Of a DNA stretch of 64,000 nt, positions 1-12,400 are shown piece after piece (within the stretch, counting starts at the first letter, position 1; every line of letters starts with the position of its first letter). The translations under genes and the position numbers were made by a program. This DNA is from Bostrychus sinensis (taxonomy: Eukaryota > Chordata > Actinopteri > Gobiiformes > Eleotridae): NCBI GenBank assembly GCA_020698575.1, contig CM036240.1:16851711-16915710 (forward strand), given 5' to 3'. The notes under the pieces are model-generated. The model was not told the origin of the DNA and ran no database searches. It worked only from the letters and a program-made list of their open reading frames with translations.

Positions 1-171
1 CAATCTTGATGTGTAATGCTTGTGTACATCATTAGTTTACCTGTATTCAGAAATACAGCAGACTTTATTTAACAGGTCTTTGCTGTATTTGCTGTTAAAT
101 AATATTGACTCTTTGATATCATATTTGCATTGTTTTTTTAGTTTGTTAGTCTGTTTAATTTAATTTTTCAT

Positions 172-420
172 GTCAACTGGGAACATTGTGCCCATCCAGG
201 GATTTTTTAAGGATTCTGTACCATTATGGAATAGGGTCAAAGACTGAAGAATGATCAAATTATTACTTTTTGGTGTAGGTCTTGATGTATTTTTGTTACC
301 ATTGTGACTCATTTGCCTTTGAACTAGAAGATCCTGGTTCAAGTCCAGGTCTGGGCTCTTTATCAATGCCTTGGGAGAGGTCTGCGCTCTACACTTAAAT
401 TTGAGGCATTGGTATTATGA
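172..420. repeat. SINE-like dispersed repeat
   Basis: This stretch contains a polymerase III B-box-like motif (GGTTCAAGTCC, about 332-342). Its blocks recur at about 20400-20690, 24490-24600 and 30430-30740, including phrases such as 'gaactagaagatc' and 'tctgtaccatt'. The copies are diverged and truncated. I infer a tRNA-derived SINE family; it does not fold into an obvious tRNA gene. Confidence 0.5.
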
Positions 421-1218
421 CACTTGGGGACCACTGAAGGCTGTCATATTGTAAATAATGACTTAAATCAATATTGGCATATGATAAAGGGATATGGCAG
501 GGCCCTTATCAGTATGTTTTAGGTGAAATACACATGCTTCTAGTGCATAGCAGTGTTAGCACAGCAGTAGCACTGTGGGAAAATGAATTATACCATTGGT
601 GACAGTGATGTGCGAGTATGACCTCCCAAACAACACTGCTGCCACAGTCTTCAGGTCTGGGTGACACTGCTCTTCATTTTTATAAAGCTACGGACACTCG
701 GCTGCTATCACTTTATTAAGAAACTGTGGCATGACTCAGACACAAGCAAAACAACTGCACTCTCTCCAATCTCCTGCACTAGGAGACTGGAGCTTTGGGC
801 CTCCAAACAAACTGGCTTTATTGGGTTTTACCAAGTCCACTACTTTGATGTGTGAGCTAGTTAGACCCCATTTAGTGCTAAGTAAATGCATTACAGTGGA
901 GACATTGGCTTTACCTCTTTGTCTCTAATCAAGTTACGCAGTGTTCAGTCTGAGTGACCTGCCCTCTCTAAGCGGAGGGTCACATGCTCGTAAATACCAA
1001 GCCAAGTGTAGCCTCCTGAAAGGTAAGAAAGGGTGGAATTAATGTCTTTAAAGCCTATAAAGCATCAGGGTTTTCTCTTGTCCATCCAAGATATATGTTG
1101 TTGCTAGCACTGATTCTTCACAATTCTACAGTATGCTTGAATTTATGAAATAATATAGGGATATCAATCCTTTTTTTTTTTATATATATATATGATTACC
1201 TTTATGACAGAGTAGATG

Positions 1219-1250
1219 CTTACTACTTACTACTTACTACTTACTACTTA
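1219..1250. repeat. 7-bp tandem repeat (TTACTAC)n
   Basis: About four and a half head-to-tail copies of the heptamer TTACTAC are seen directly. It is a short microsatellite with no sign of function. Confidence 0.85.
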
Positions 1251-2279
1251 TACCTAACAAGAAGAACTCAGAGAGGCATTGGCCCTATCTCACAGTAGTA
1301 AAAATATGGGGCCCAAACCGACTTAAACTGAGAATCTTCTAGTTCAGGGGTAAATGCTTGACAAATTAGACCATAAAGCCCTTATACATCACATAGGTGA
1401 AGAATCCACTAAAGCTAAATTTGAGTGCCCTTGTGCCTAGAGTTGCATTCAAAAACATCATAAACAGTTTTTTTTTTTTTTTTTTTTTGCTGTTGTCCAT
1501 TACCGACTATTCCTGAAAATTTATTCTTGAGTTAATTTGCTAACCGGATAACCAACAAACCAAACAATACTGGAAAAAACAAAGCATCCCTGGTGAGGGT
1601 AAAAATAGGGGAAGACAATGATGTTCACACAGACAGATCTGTTGAACATTTCTTCTTTTTTGTGTTTTAACTATTTTGTCAAGGCAAGTTTTACCTCTAG
1701 TTTTAACCATAGTCCATTGCAGGAAACATTGTCTGTTCCACTGAGCACTGGCCCGCTGCATCTGCCCTTTTGCCTCTGAGAGATGAAGTATCTATGGCTG
1801 AAGGATGTCAGGTGCTGTCACAACACTGTATACCTCCATCTCCATCATCTCCAGTGTGCTCTTGTTTTTCTGTTTACAAGCTCTATGTCCTTGTCCCACT
1901 TTTAGACCCATAAAGGGAGGATGCATTAAACACAATAACCGTTAAGGTCCATTGCCACCTTCGTTCAATCACATTATTTACCATTATGTTAAACAGCCAG
2001 GGCGTGTTTATGGTTATTACCTCTATAATATTGTTTGATTTAATCCCCAGTGCTCACTACCCGAAGAAGTACTGTTTGGTAAGGTATACTTTTGTCTCCA
2101 TAAAGAAATTTGTCCTCTGCATTTGACCCATGTTTCAGTGCCGCTGGGGCAACCTGTCAGGAGCAGAGGGCGACCACAGAGCAGCACCTGAGGACCCTTC
2201 TCCAGACCTTAAGCCAGGGTTCCTGCTCAGGAGTACCTTTCTGGAAGATTAGCCAACAGTGCATATTTTAGGTTGATAT

Positions 2280-2420
2280 GGGAAACCGGAGCACCTGGAG
2301 GAAACACACCCAGACACGGGGACAACATGCAAACTCCATACAGAAAGGGCCCACACAGTCTGTTAATCAAACCCAGGACTTTCTTGCTTTAAGGTGAGAG
2401 TGGTAACCACTTTACCATTT
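2280..2420. repeat. Dispersed fish repeat fragment
   Basis: This segment has the wording typical of a very common fish interspersed repeat: 'acacggggacaacatgcaa' followed by 'actccatacagaaag' and a 'ggtaaccactttaccat' tail. A related end ('cccaccatccaaagacat') occurs at about 32700. Assignment to a named family is not possible by eye. Confidence 0.45.
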
Positions 2421-3075
2421 GGCAATATGGCTTTATGTAATATATAAGTAATATAAAAATATCCCACAAGTTCATCCATTTACATATCATTATTATAGTA
2501 AATGAGAAGCGACACTAACCACATTATGATTATTATGATTCCCAAAATTAGTTACTTCTTTAACATCTGATGTGCTTGCTTTTTATAGCGCTTGACTCTA
2601 AAAACATAAAAGCATGTCAAAACTAAAAAAGTTAAAATGTCTCTTGACTAGGGAAAATGTTGTATCATTACGGCCGGCTCTCTCAATTACAAGGTACATT
2701 ACTTGAGAGCCCAATGCCGCATGAAGGAGTTTTATGAGATTTGGCAGGAGTCCTTGTCCCCAGGGATCACAGAGATGGCAGGCGTCCTGTCATTAGCAAC
2801 ATACTGTCATTGTTCAGTTTGGCATGTGTGAGGTGGCTCTGGTCCTAAAACTGGCCTGTGTCCACTCCAGTTAAGGAGGAAGTAAAAATAATGACAAATT
2901 AATGTCACAGCAGGTTTTGAAGTAGTCATTTTTGGTTTTGCTATCTACATGATGTACAGACAGAGGGGAGAGAAGTGCTCAAATGTGTAAACTACTTACT
3001 TTAAAATAATAATACTCAAGTAGAGAAAAAGTATTCAATTAAATTATTACTAAATCAAATATATTAAATAAAAGT

Positions 3076-3240
3076 CTACTATTATACTACTACAACTACT
3101 ACAGCTACTAACACTGCTACAGCTACTACTAGCCTACTTGTGTGACTACTACTAATACTACTAGCACTGCTGTTACTTCTAGTACTACCTCTATGACTAC
3201 TTCTGCTTCTACTTGTACTGCTGCTGCTACTACTACTACA
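3076..3240. repeat. Imperfect (CTA)n tract
   Basis: A run of CTA/CTG/TAC triplets with interruptions is visible. A similar imperfect triplet repeat lies at 28914-29090, and a shorter one at about 11100-11165. Confidence 0.75.
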
Positions 3241-3323
3241 ACACTTGCCAAAACCCCCTGTTTTTACCTAAAGTAGGTTTACGACAATCAGGAAGTAGTA
3301 CATTTTCTTCAAACAATGTAGCC

Positions 3324-3644
3324 CAGCCATTCCAAAAGTCAATACTGTCGCGGCCCCCTTAAATTTCCGAAAAGCCCACGAGGACCCCCAGAGATGAAAC
3401 TTCAATCTGTTCTAAAGACTATTTCATGTTTTTCTCAATATATTTCTTTTTTAAAAAATACAAAAATACTCACTGTTGGCTAAAAACTGCTTTAAAGTAA
3501 TGTTTTTTTAAACAAGTATGTAACTGTACTTCATTTCAAACTCAATTTCTTTTTAAGTACTTAATATACACAATCTCTGGGGCGACCCCTGCAGTACCTT
3601 GGAGGCCCCCCAGTGGGCCCTGGACCCCACTTTGGGAGCCACTG
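3324..3644 (-). mobile_element. hAT-type MITE, copy 1 (321 bp)
   Basis: The element starts with CAGCCATT and ends with GGAGCCACTG. It is flanked on both sides by the perfect 8-bp duplication ATGTAGCC (3316-3323 and 3645-3652). An 8-bp duplication with CAG...CTG ends is the hallmark of hAT transposons. A second copy of the same family in the opposite orientation lies at 13416-13740 inside trim45. It has no coding capacity, so it must be non-autonomous. Confidence 0.85.
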
Positions 3645-5221
3645 ATGTAGCCTATTGAAGTAGCCAGGGGAGTAGTATCAGGCAGTGCAGCCAGGGCAAC
3701 AGCACTGGCTGGGGCCCAGGAAGTATAGGGGCCCCTGTGAGGAGTGGCCCTTGTCCATTTATGGGGTTGTACAATAAGTTGGTTAAATTGACATTTAGGG
3801 CCCACTGTGAAAACCTGCTCTGGGGCCTCTCATCACTGGAAGTAGCCTAATTTATTGAGTAACAGTATCTAAAGGCTACGCTATACTTTCACCTGTAGCC
3901 TACTTTCAGACCTAAAATTGTAAACAGGAGCCTCATTCACAGATGCATAAAGGTGCAATTTAAAAAGTCCCTATTTTCTAATTTGTATCTACAGTTTGAT
4001 TAGTCTGGATCATGCTGTAGCGTAACTGTGATGGCTTTCAGAGGAGCAGGTCCCCCTTCATCAAACATTCATGCCAACAGCCAATCTTAAAGCACTTACA
4101 ACATCGTTCCTGATAATGCAGTATTCATGAGCAGCCTCTTAGCTCAGGCCAGACTGCGTTTGAGCCGCTGATTTTACGTGATTTGTAAAAACAAGCAAAG
4201 AAAAGTGAATGTCACCAGAGACGCATGGTCATTATTTCTGACTGAGCTGGAGGAAGAAAGTAGTTCTTTGTTGCCACCTGCTGGTCCAAAGAGGAACATA
4301 GATGTTTTGCAGCCTCAGACATTTAATGAGCATTTTAAAAGATGTTTTGTGTAGTTATTGTGCTTTTTTTTTTTTTTTTTTGTCACATAATGTATTTTCC
4401 CTTCACCAACTCAAAATGTTATGACTGATTTTGATTACATATTTGGGAAAAGTCAGTAAAGGCTCAAAGAACATTTACATTTTTGATTACTGTCTGACTC
4501 TTTGTATTTGTTACAGGAATTATCATTTGAAGACATGGCCAATTTTGCCTCTTAGCAACACAGCACAAAATGTTACAGCTGAGCCTAGTTTTTTGTGGTC
4601 CAGGAATAAAAAATAAGGAATAAAACGTTCAAGTGAAACTGGAATAAAGGTTGGAACATCTCTGAGTGCTCCTAGTCTGCTTTATGTAAATCCAATAGAA
4701 AACATTATAAAAATGTCATAAAAATGTGAACAGAGCAAAAAGGTTTGTTTAATAAAAAGTCAAAAGACAAAAGGACACTTGAGGAGTGTGCAGCAACATA
4801 ATAACAGCGGTAAAGAGATACAGTTACACACCAACAATGACAGCGGGTACTGAGAAAATTATTTGAGATTAATAATGACTGAAAGAAAATTTAACATTTG
4901 TGTCAACATTTGTGGTGAGGATTTAGAGGATCCTTGTCAGACAATGGACCACAAAACTTCTGTCTAACTACTGTTTCTTAACACGCAGCATCTTTTCAAG
5001 TCAACAGTCAATACAATTTTAAAACTATTATGGCAATTATGGTTATTTTAGATAGAAGTAGCGGGTTTTCTTACAATAATCCCACCAAAAGGGGGTCACA
5101 AGCCAGTGAAATCTTTGTGCCAGTCCCAAGCCCGGGTAGTTGGAGAGGAGTGCATCAGGAAGGGCCAAATCAATATGCAAAACACTTAACTTAGTGTTTA
5201 TTTAAAAGGGACAATACACAT

Positions 5222-5672
5222 CAGTGGTGGAAGAAGTACTATTTTTTTTAATTAAGTAAAAGTACAGATAAATGAGTAAAAAAGTTAAAGTATTTTGCAC
5301 AGATTAAGGAAATAGTGAATCTGTTAAATGTGAGGCGTTTTGCTGAAAAACTGTGCAGAAAACTAAGAGAGTGAATCTGTTGGTGAGGTTTTCTGAAGAG
5401 GACTACTTTACTGCATCTTTTATTCTTATGTAGTGTGCCTATAATGACCACAAAGCAAAAACTAATGATTTTAAAGCAAAAATCAAAATACGTTTTACTT
5501 CAAATCAACTCAGAAAATTAGTGGAGTAAAAGCACAGAAACTTGCTCAAAAATGTAGTGAAGTAAAAGTAAAAGTACCCTTTGTAAAATTGACTCAAGTA
5601 AAGTACAGATACATGGAAATTATACTTAAGTAAAGTAAATAAGTACTTTTACTTTGTTTCATTCCACCACTG
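5222..5672. mobile_element. hAT-type MITE with 'CAGTGGTGGAA' ends (451 bp)
   Basis: Terminal inverted repeats read CAGTGGTGGAAGAAGTACT on the left and its near-complement ending TTCCACCACTG on the right. The flanks ATACACAT and ATCCACAT (5214-5221, 5673-5680) form an 8-bp duplication with one mismatch. The interior is rich in 'aagtaaaagtac' repeats. A related copy lies at about 15846-16414. It is non-autonomous. Confidence 0.8.
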
Positions 5673-6469
5673 ATCCACATTAATGAACACTAGCACAAAT
5701 ATACTAGGAGGCAGATGGTTTGCTGTGACCCCAAAAGGAAAAAAACAGAGTAACAGCTTTTCTTACGGAAATAGCAGCTACTGCATGAGCCTATGCCAGA
5801 GCTAAGAAACAATAGTAACAGTAAAACTAGTTGAAGGCTCACTAAAGCAAATAGCAGCGCACTTGATTGTTAAGGCTGTTCAGTATTGGTACCAGGTGGA
5901 CCACAATAAGATGTACATTATAATTAGACACTCCGTTTAAAGTTGTGTAAACCGTAGTACTATGTTATATACAATTTTATAAGAACATAGAAATAAAATG
6001 GTAGCATGACTACATCTTCAAGTTTTGTGTAATTATAGTACAATAATAAATTAAGGCTACTTTCAAAAAAATCAACAATGAGAATAAGGCCCAAAGATAT
6101 ATTGACTACAACATGTAAAACTATATAATGTCCTATTCAGTTGATAATGTTAGCAGCAGTTTTAAGACAATATAAATCAACTTGTTGGTAAAAGAGCTTG
6201 TGTGCATGAAAAATCATAGTGGCTTTTAGCTCTTTGGTACTTTTAATCTGTACTGAGCACCTTAACAATATTTCCTTTTGAAAAAACTTTTAGTGAAGAA
6301 AAGGCACTTCATGTTTGTATAATATATTACAGTTAAGCTACATCACTGAGTCAGGCAGTGTCTGTAAGATCTTGGGTCGTGATGTTTCTGGCCTTGTATT
6401 GAATTGATCTGTCTGATGTGTTTCTTACTCCTTGTATCCCCTTTACACACAGTATCCTGCTAGTATCCT

Positions 6470-9400
6470 TCAGAGCTCGACAGTCCTCAGATGTCCACGC
6501 GGGGAAACAGCAGCTAACACGCTCTCAGGTAAACACTCAGACTTCTCCACTGTACTGCCACAACACGACCAGTGAGCCTTCCCTGGGTGCCCCTTATGGC
6601 CGTGACCACAACCTTTAAATCCACCTGCAGAGGCACACAATGGGACAGGACAATAGAAGTAACACCTTAATACCAGAGTTAACTTAATATGTTTTACAGA
6701 TTGCTATTAATAAGCAAATGTTCTGTTTTTCAAGGCTATTATTTTGAAAAATTAATGCTTGGATGTTTTTATGTGCATTATGTTTTTCGATTAGGTGAAC
6801 ATTTAAGGGTATTTATTCAGTAAGCTTTCAAACTTTTATCAATTTATATTTCTTAATAGTTAACATCATTATTTATTTATCAGACTCATGGTCCATGTAA
6901 AAAACAAAGACAAACATTAACATTATATAACATACATAAAAACATTTTAACTCTCTTAATACAGTGGTTCTGGACTGGTCTGAATGTAGGATCCAATTTT
7001 GTCCACGTTCATTTTACTGCAACAGATATTTTAAAGAACCAAGATGATTTTTTTACAACCTTCATAGCAAATGTAGTCTAACATTTTCATTTACAATTAA
7101 ATGTAAATAAAATAATATTTAGGCTTTAGATAAGCTGAGCATTGCAACTATATTAAATCTCCCCATGACCTGCTTTTGGGTACTGACCTACCATATGGGA
7201 ACGACTGCCCCAACATAATGAAACATCATAAAAATGCTAAATGAAAATGGAAACATCAACAGTGATTAGGAGTCCTGGAGGTGAATTTCTGACCATTTGA
7301 CCATCCTTTGATGAAGTAGAATGGTGATATTTCGATTGCAACATGTACAAAGCTACTTTAATCACTTTGTTTGATAGGATGAAAGGAAAAATACGGACTA
7401 AATATTTTATAAAGCTTTAATTTTGAATCAAGCAATTTAGGTTGTTTCTTCCCCATGTAACGTAGCTTGTCTGACAGCCTGCTACTGCTGATATTGCTGC
7501 AGAGAGACAAGCCAGCAGGTTCAGGTGTTGTGTGACATACCTGGCATAGTTCCCGGGCAGCCACAGCGAGCCTCTTTGGATCCTCCGCTGGAGCAGAAAG
7601 AACAGCAATGAAACGTCCCACTGTGACGCCTCAGCTTCCTCTTTATGTCCAGGCTGAATGGAGAACCCTGTAAACAGAGACTCGGTGCTAAATTGTGTTG
7701 GTGACAAGCTAAACACAAAAGAGACAGGATTTCTAAAAGTCTTGTAATTTGACAGGAAAAATGCTGTGATTTTTCTCATTCATCTGACAAAAATTACTTT
7801 AATTTTTGGTTAGAGGACTGGTTCTAAGCTTGTCTGATTGTAGGACCCAGTTTTATCCATGAGTATTTTATTGTGATCCATTTTCTACAGTAACAAAAAA
7901 CATATGCATATTTGACGTTGCATGATTAAATGTCAAGCTCTACATCTATTAGTACATAACACGCTACTTAAAATGGTTTACCTTGACATGTTGGGTTTTA
8001 ACACAAACCCACACAGAGTAGGGTCCCGGCTCCTCAGGTGTGTACAAAACATTGTAGGTCCCATCACTGTTGTCCACCACTGTTGTCATGATTGTGCTAA
8101 ATGGGACAGAAGAAGCAATAGAAACTAAGGGTGCTCCGATCAGGGTTTTTGAGGCCGATCACCGATCACCGATCAGCCTCTGCTGTGATCGGCCGATACC
8201 GATCATGGCCGATACATGGTCTTCAATGTAGTAATGTATTGTATGCAGGCTATTATTAGTTCCATTTGAAAAATACTGTAGCCTTTGTAAATATAAAAGA
8301 ACAACAAAATTCTACTTATTTTTGTTTTAGAAGAGGTTTTGTTGCATTATTGGTCTTTAATGTGTGCCCAGTGTCTGTGGCTTTGTTTGAATGCTCCGCT
8401 GATGTAAAAATCAGCTGTTCTTAAATGGTTCCTTTAATGCGAGTCCGCGGGTGCCTGTGTCCGCGTAATGCGCAGCCAAACCAGGTTGAAACACAGTGGA
8501 CTAAAGAGCCGATAGCTCCTGCTGCCAGTTTTGACAACGTCTGAATGAAGAAAACGTGCAAAGAGAGCAGAGAAGACAACGATGAAAGGTGCTCCTCTCA
8601 GACACACGGACACATGGGCTGCCTTTTTACTTTCTCTTTCCATTAGCAGCCATTTGGTGCAGTTTAAGCCACAAAACGCACAGTTTTCTCCGCGCAACAA
8701 GACACAGGCAGACTCTGAACTTTCTTAATCCTTTTAACGTAACTGTTAGCGGGTTAGCTGTAGCTCTATTTACGTTGGTGTTTGCAAATACACGCACTGC
8801 TGCGCCTCGGTTCTGTCCCGTGCGCTCCTAAAGCAGGCGGGGACACAAAGCAGCGCCTCCAGGGCAGGTTTGTGTTAGTTATAACCAGGGCTTAACTTAA
8901 AAACACTGCTAAAATAACGCTACTGCTGTTTAATCAAACCGGAGTTGCAGGACAGTAAATGTGAGTAGCCTCGCATGTTTATTGTAATTTGATCGGCCCT
9001 TCTGATCGGCCCATTTTACCGATCACCGATCACTCTATTTTTAGCCATGATCGGCCGATCATGATCGGCGGCCGATCGATCGGAGCACCCTTAATAGAAA
9101 CACTTAATTGCTTTAGAAATAAACAAATCTTTCTAATGTAGTTGTAGTCTCTCCATGCACTTACCAGTTTCTCTTCTCCTTATGAGCGATGCTGACCACA
9201 ATATGCTCTCCACCTCGGGTCAGCTGGTCCCCGACTGAGTCCCTTACAAACCAGAGTGAAAATCCCAGACTGGCCCACACTACACTGTTGCAGTCCTGAA
9301 GCCAAAAAAATGATCGAATACAGATCAGACAGAGGTTTTGAGGTTAAGGTTTTTAGGTTAATGTCAATTCAAGTGCTTAAATCTATGAAGAATACTATAC

Positions 9401-12400
9401 TGTAACTATGTATGCCAAAGAGGTTATGTTTTTGTCTGTTTGCAACAAGTCATGGTCGGGTTTTGATAAAATGTTCAGTAAAGGTCAGAGATGGGCAAGT
9501 AACAAGGTTTTTGGTGAATATCCTGATCACTGTCTGGAGCAAGGATTTTCTACAGAATTCTTTAACATTGTGAGACAGGGCCAATGTTTCCTGTTCACTA
9601 CATTGCTCAAATTTTAGGGTTATATGGTTGTTATATAATGACTGTCATTGTGTAACAAGAAAGTATAATTAGCAATTAGCTGAATCAAACACATTAAGCA
9701 TAAACATAACTCAATCCTAAAATTACAGCAGTTAAAATAGTAACTTTTTTTAATAAGTCTACAAGACAAAAATACAACAAGTGGACAATGCAATGCAACT
9801 ATAACCTTATTTCCCAAGTATGCACTGAACAGTATTTTTTTCAGTTGCATTCACAGATGCATCCTAACTACTGAACCTAGAGCCACCCAGAGCTATACTA
9901 CATCATGTTTTACACTTTATTTTGACTTTTTAGCCTTTATTTGACAGAGACTGTGTATCAGGTAAACAGGAAATGGGGTGAGAGATGCATTAACCATGTC
10001 ATGTAATTGCCTGAATTTTTTCTGTCTTTGACTGACTTTATAGCCATCTAAACAAACACAGAAACAAAAGTCATTCCAACAAATACAACAAAAGGCACAG
10101 ATCAAGCAGAAATTGCTTCAAAGCAACACAGTTGGCAAATGGTTTGGTGGCTCCAGATAACCAAAAACATTTTCTTTTTTAGCCCATACTGACCTTTTTC
10201 TGAAATGTGCCATATGAATTTTACTATGACTGTTTGAGTTATCAGATTAACCAGAGTCAGATTTGAACCCAAGATGCCCCATTCCTGCACCATTTTCAGC
10301 TACAAAACCTTAAATGGAAGTGCCCTTATTCACAGCTAAATTTGTTCAATGAAAAAACTTCTCAGAACTGCAATCTTGAATACACCAACTTGAGATATTT
10401 ATCAGCTTCACAGTCGTGCTAAAGCTAACATCATTTATGTCCTCATCCATGATTAATGTTGTTTTGTATTGTGTTGTCTGAGTCTAATAGCTGTGTGATA
10501 ACTAATGATCCTGTTATTGTGCTGCCTGTACCTTCCAGCAGCTGTAGGGTGGCCTGTTTAGACAATGCCAGACTAATTACTTCCACTTGTTCAAATTATT
10601 GTTTCCACTACTTCTATTTGCTATTAGAGCAACATAATTGTAACTTTACTACAGTATACATTGCCAGATCGCAGATTTCAGTCACTATTAGGCTTTAATT
10701 ATGTGTAAATGTACAGTATATTTTCCCAGCCTGGTACACAGCAGCTGTCATTATTACTGACACAGCTGTTCTTCATGTCACCTGTGCACTCAGCAAATAC
10801 TCTGCTCAACACTTAGCACACATAGGAGATAAAACAGTGCTGCAAAAAACTTAATAAAATAAAATAATGTTTCTGATTGGAATATTATTTGGGATATGCA
10901 TTAATAGTTTCAGAGAAGCAGAAAAAACATACACACAATATAAGGAACAAACTGTACATTTTCAACTTCTGGGTACGTTTTCTTTAACAAATTTTTGATA
11001 GAAATATGTCAAATCTCTAAATTGTTTTTTTTTTTTTTTACCTCTGTGGCAAAGTGGGTTGTAGGTAGCATGAAGAGGAGGAGGTGTAATAGCTGTTGAA
11101 TTAATAGTAGTAGATGTAGTTGTGGTGGTAGTAGTAGTAGAAGTAACTATAGTAGGAGTAGATTTGGTTGTGCCATTGCAAAAAAAATAATAATAAAACA
11201 ATTAAAAATAAAATAAAATAGTAATACTTTCAAAAGGTACTTCATTCAATACTGTTTTGTTTTTGCTCAAGTAGAAAATGTATTATTTGGAAGCAACTAC
11301 TTTTAATGCACAAAAGATTTTGAGTCTTTCTTCGAACTCTAGATTTTACACATACAAGAGCAATGGTACATTTATTCACAACAACATTTGACAAACTAGG
11401 GGCGAAATACTGGGTGCTTTTGTTTAGGTCCATTGTGATTCCTCTCACATTCAAGCTGACAGTGTTCTTGTCCCTCCATTGTAACGCCGGGATTTAAAAT
11501 GTCCTATTGCTACTTGACATGACCCTTTTCTATTGTAGCTGTTCTCAAAATTGTGTTTAGGCGTAAACATCCAGAGACAGTGTCTGATCCCCTCAGGCTG
11601 GTGGAGCATTCCTTCTGCTCCAAAGGAATTTCCACCTAACAATAGTCTTTAACTGTGTCTGTCTGCATCTTTCTGCACTGTTCCCTCCCCCTCCACAGTG
11701 CCACCAGCTGCACAGAGCTACTCCCAGCAGAGTTTAGTCAGTATGTTCACATGCACTACAGTCAAGCTATCATAATGGAGAAACTAGGCCTAACTGAACT
11801 GCAAAAACAATATGGCTGTCAACCAGGCCATTTAACTGACTGAATGTTTTCTGTCTTTAACTGACTTTATAGCCATCTAACAAACAGAGAAACAAAAGTG
11901 CTTCCACAGAATACAACAAAAGGCTCTTCTTCAATCATCAGATTTAGATTTTTGTAGCTCCAGATTACCAAAAACAAATTATTATCTCTTTAGCGCATTA
12001 TGACCTTCTCTGAAATGTTCATCTAAATTTCAATATTTCTTTTTGAGATGTCCTGCTAAGCGACTAACAAACCACCCAACACAAGCAGAACTTATGGCAA
12101 GGAAATTAGATATTGCAATGTAAACTAATAGCCATAGACTTGCAAAACCTGATATATATAAAATGCAAATAAAAATGATCAGTATATACATTAAAGTGGA
12201 ACTCAGTAACTCTAATCGTTCCTTCGCCATTTCTTTGCCATCGCCATTTGGTTGCTCTGCCACAACAAAAATGCAAAAATAAAGCCTTCTCTAGCTTGTT
12301 GTTCTGCTAACTGTGATGTGCCACTTTCTCGCGAGACCTGAGACTTCTGTGACACCAGCAACACTCAGACTTGCAAGTGTCATTTTTGGCGCAGAGACAA

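Larger units (their letters stand above)
1..6469. other. Repeat-rich spacer downstream of trim45
   Basis: No coding exon is recognisable in this 6.5 kb; the open frames are short and match nothing I know. It holds SINE-like fragments, a poly-T run (about 1469-1488), a seven-base tandem repeat (about 1219-1250), an imperfect CTA-rich tract (about 3076-3240), a dispersed fish repeat near 2280-2420, and two hAT-type miniature elements listed separately. The strand of any trim45 3' UTR here would be minus; I see no strong AATAAA close to the stop codon, only weak variants such as one near 6242-6247. Confidence 0.6.

Noticed and set aside
331..345. Possible tRNA gene (B-box GGTTCAAGTCC)
   Set aside because: No cloverleaf or matching acceptor stem could be formed; the motif belongs to a SINE-like repeat with several copies here.
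12030..12263. 77-codon minus-strand frame with two hydrophobic segments inside a trim45 intron
   Set aside because: No homologue recognised, no splice partner, and it sits in intronic repeat-like sequence; more likely a chance frame.
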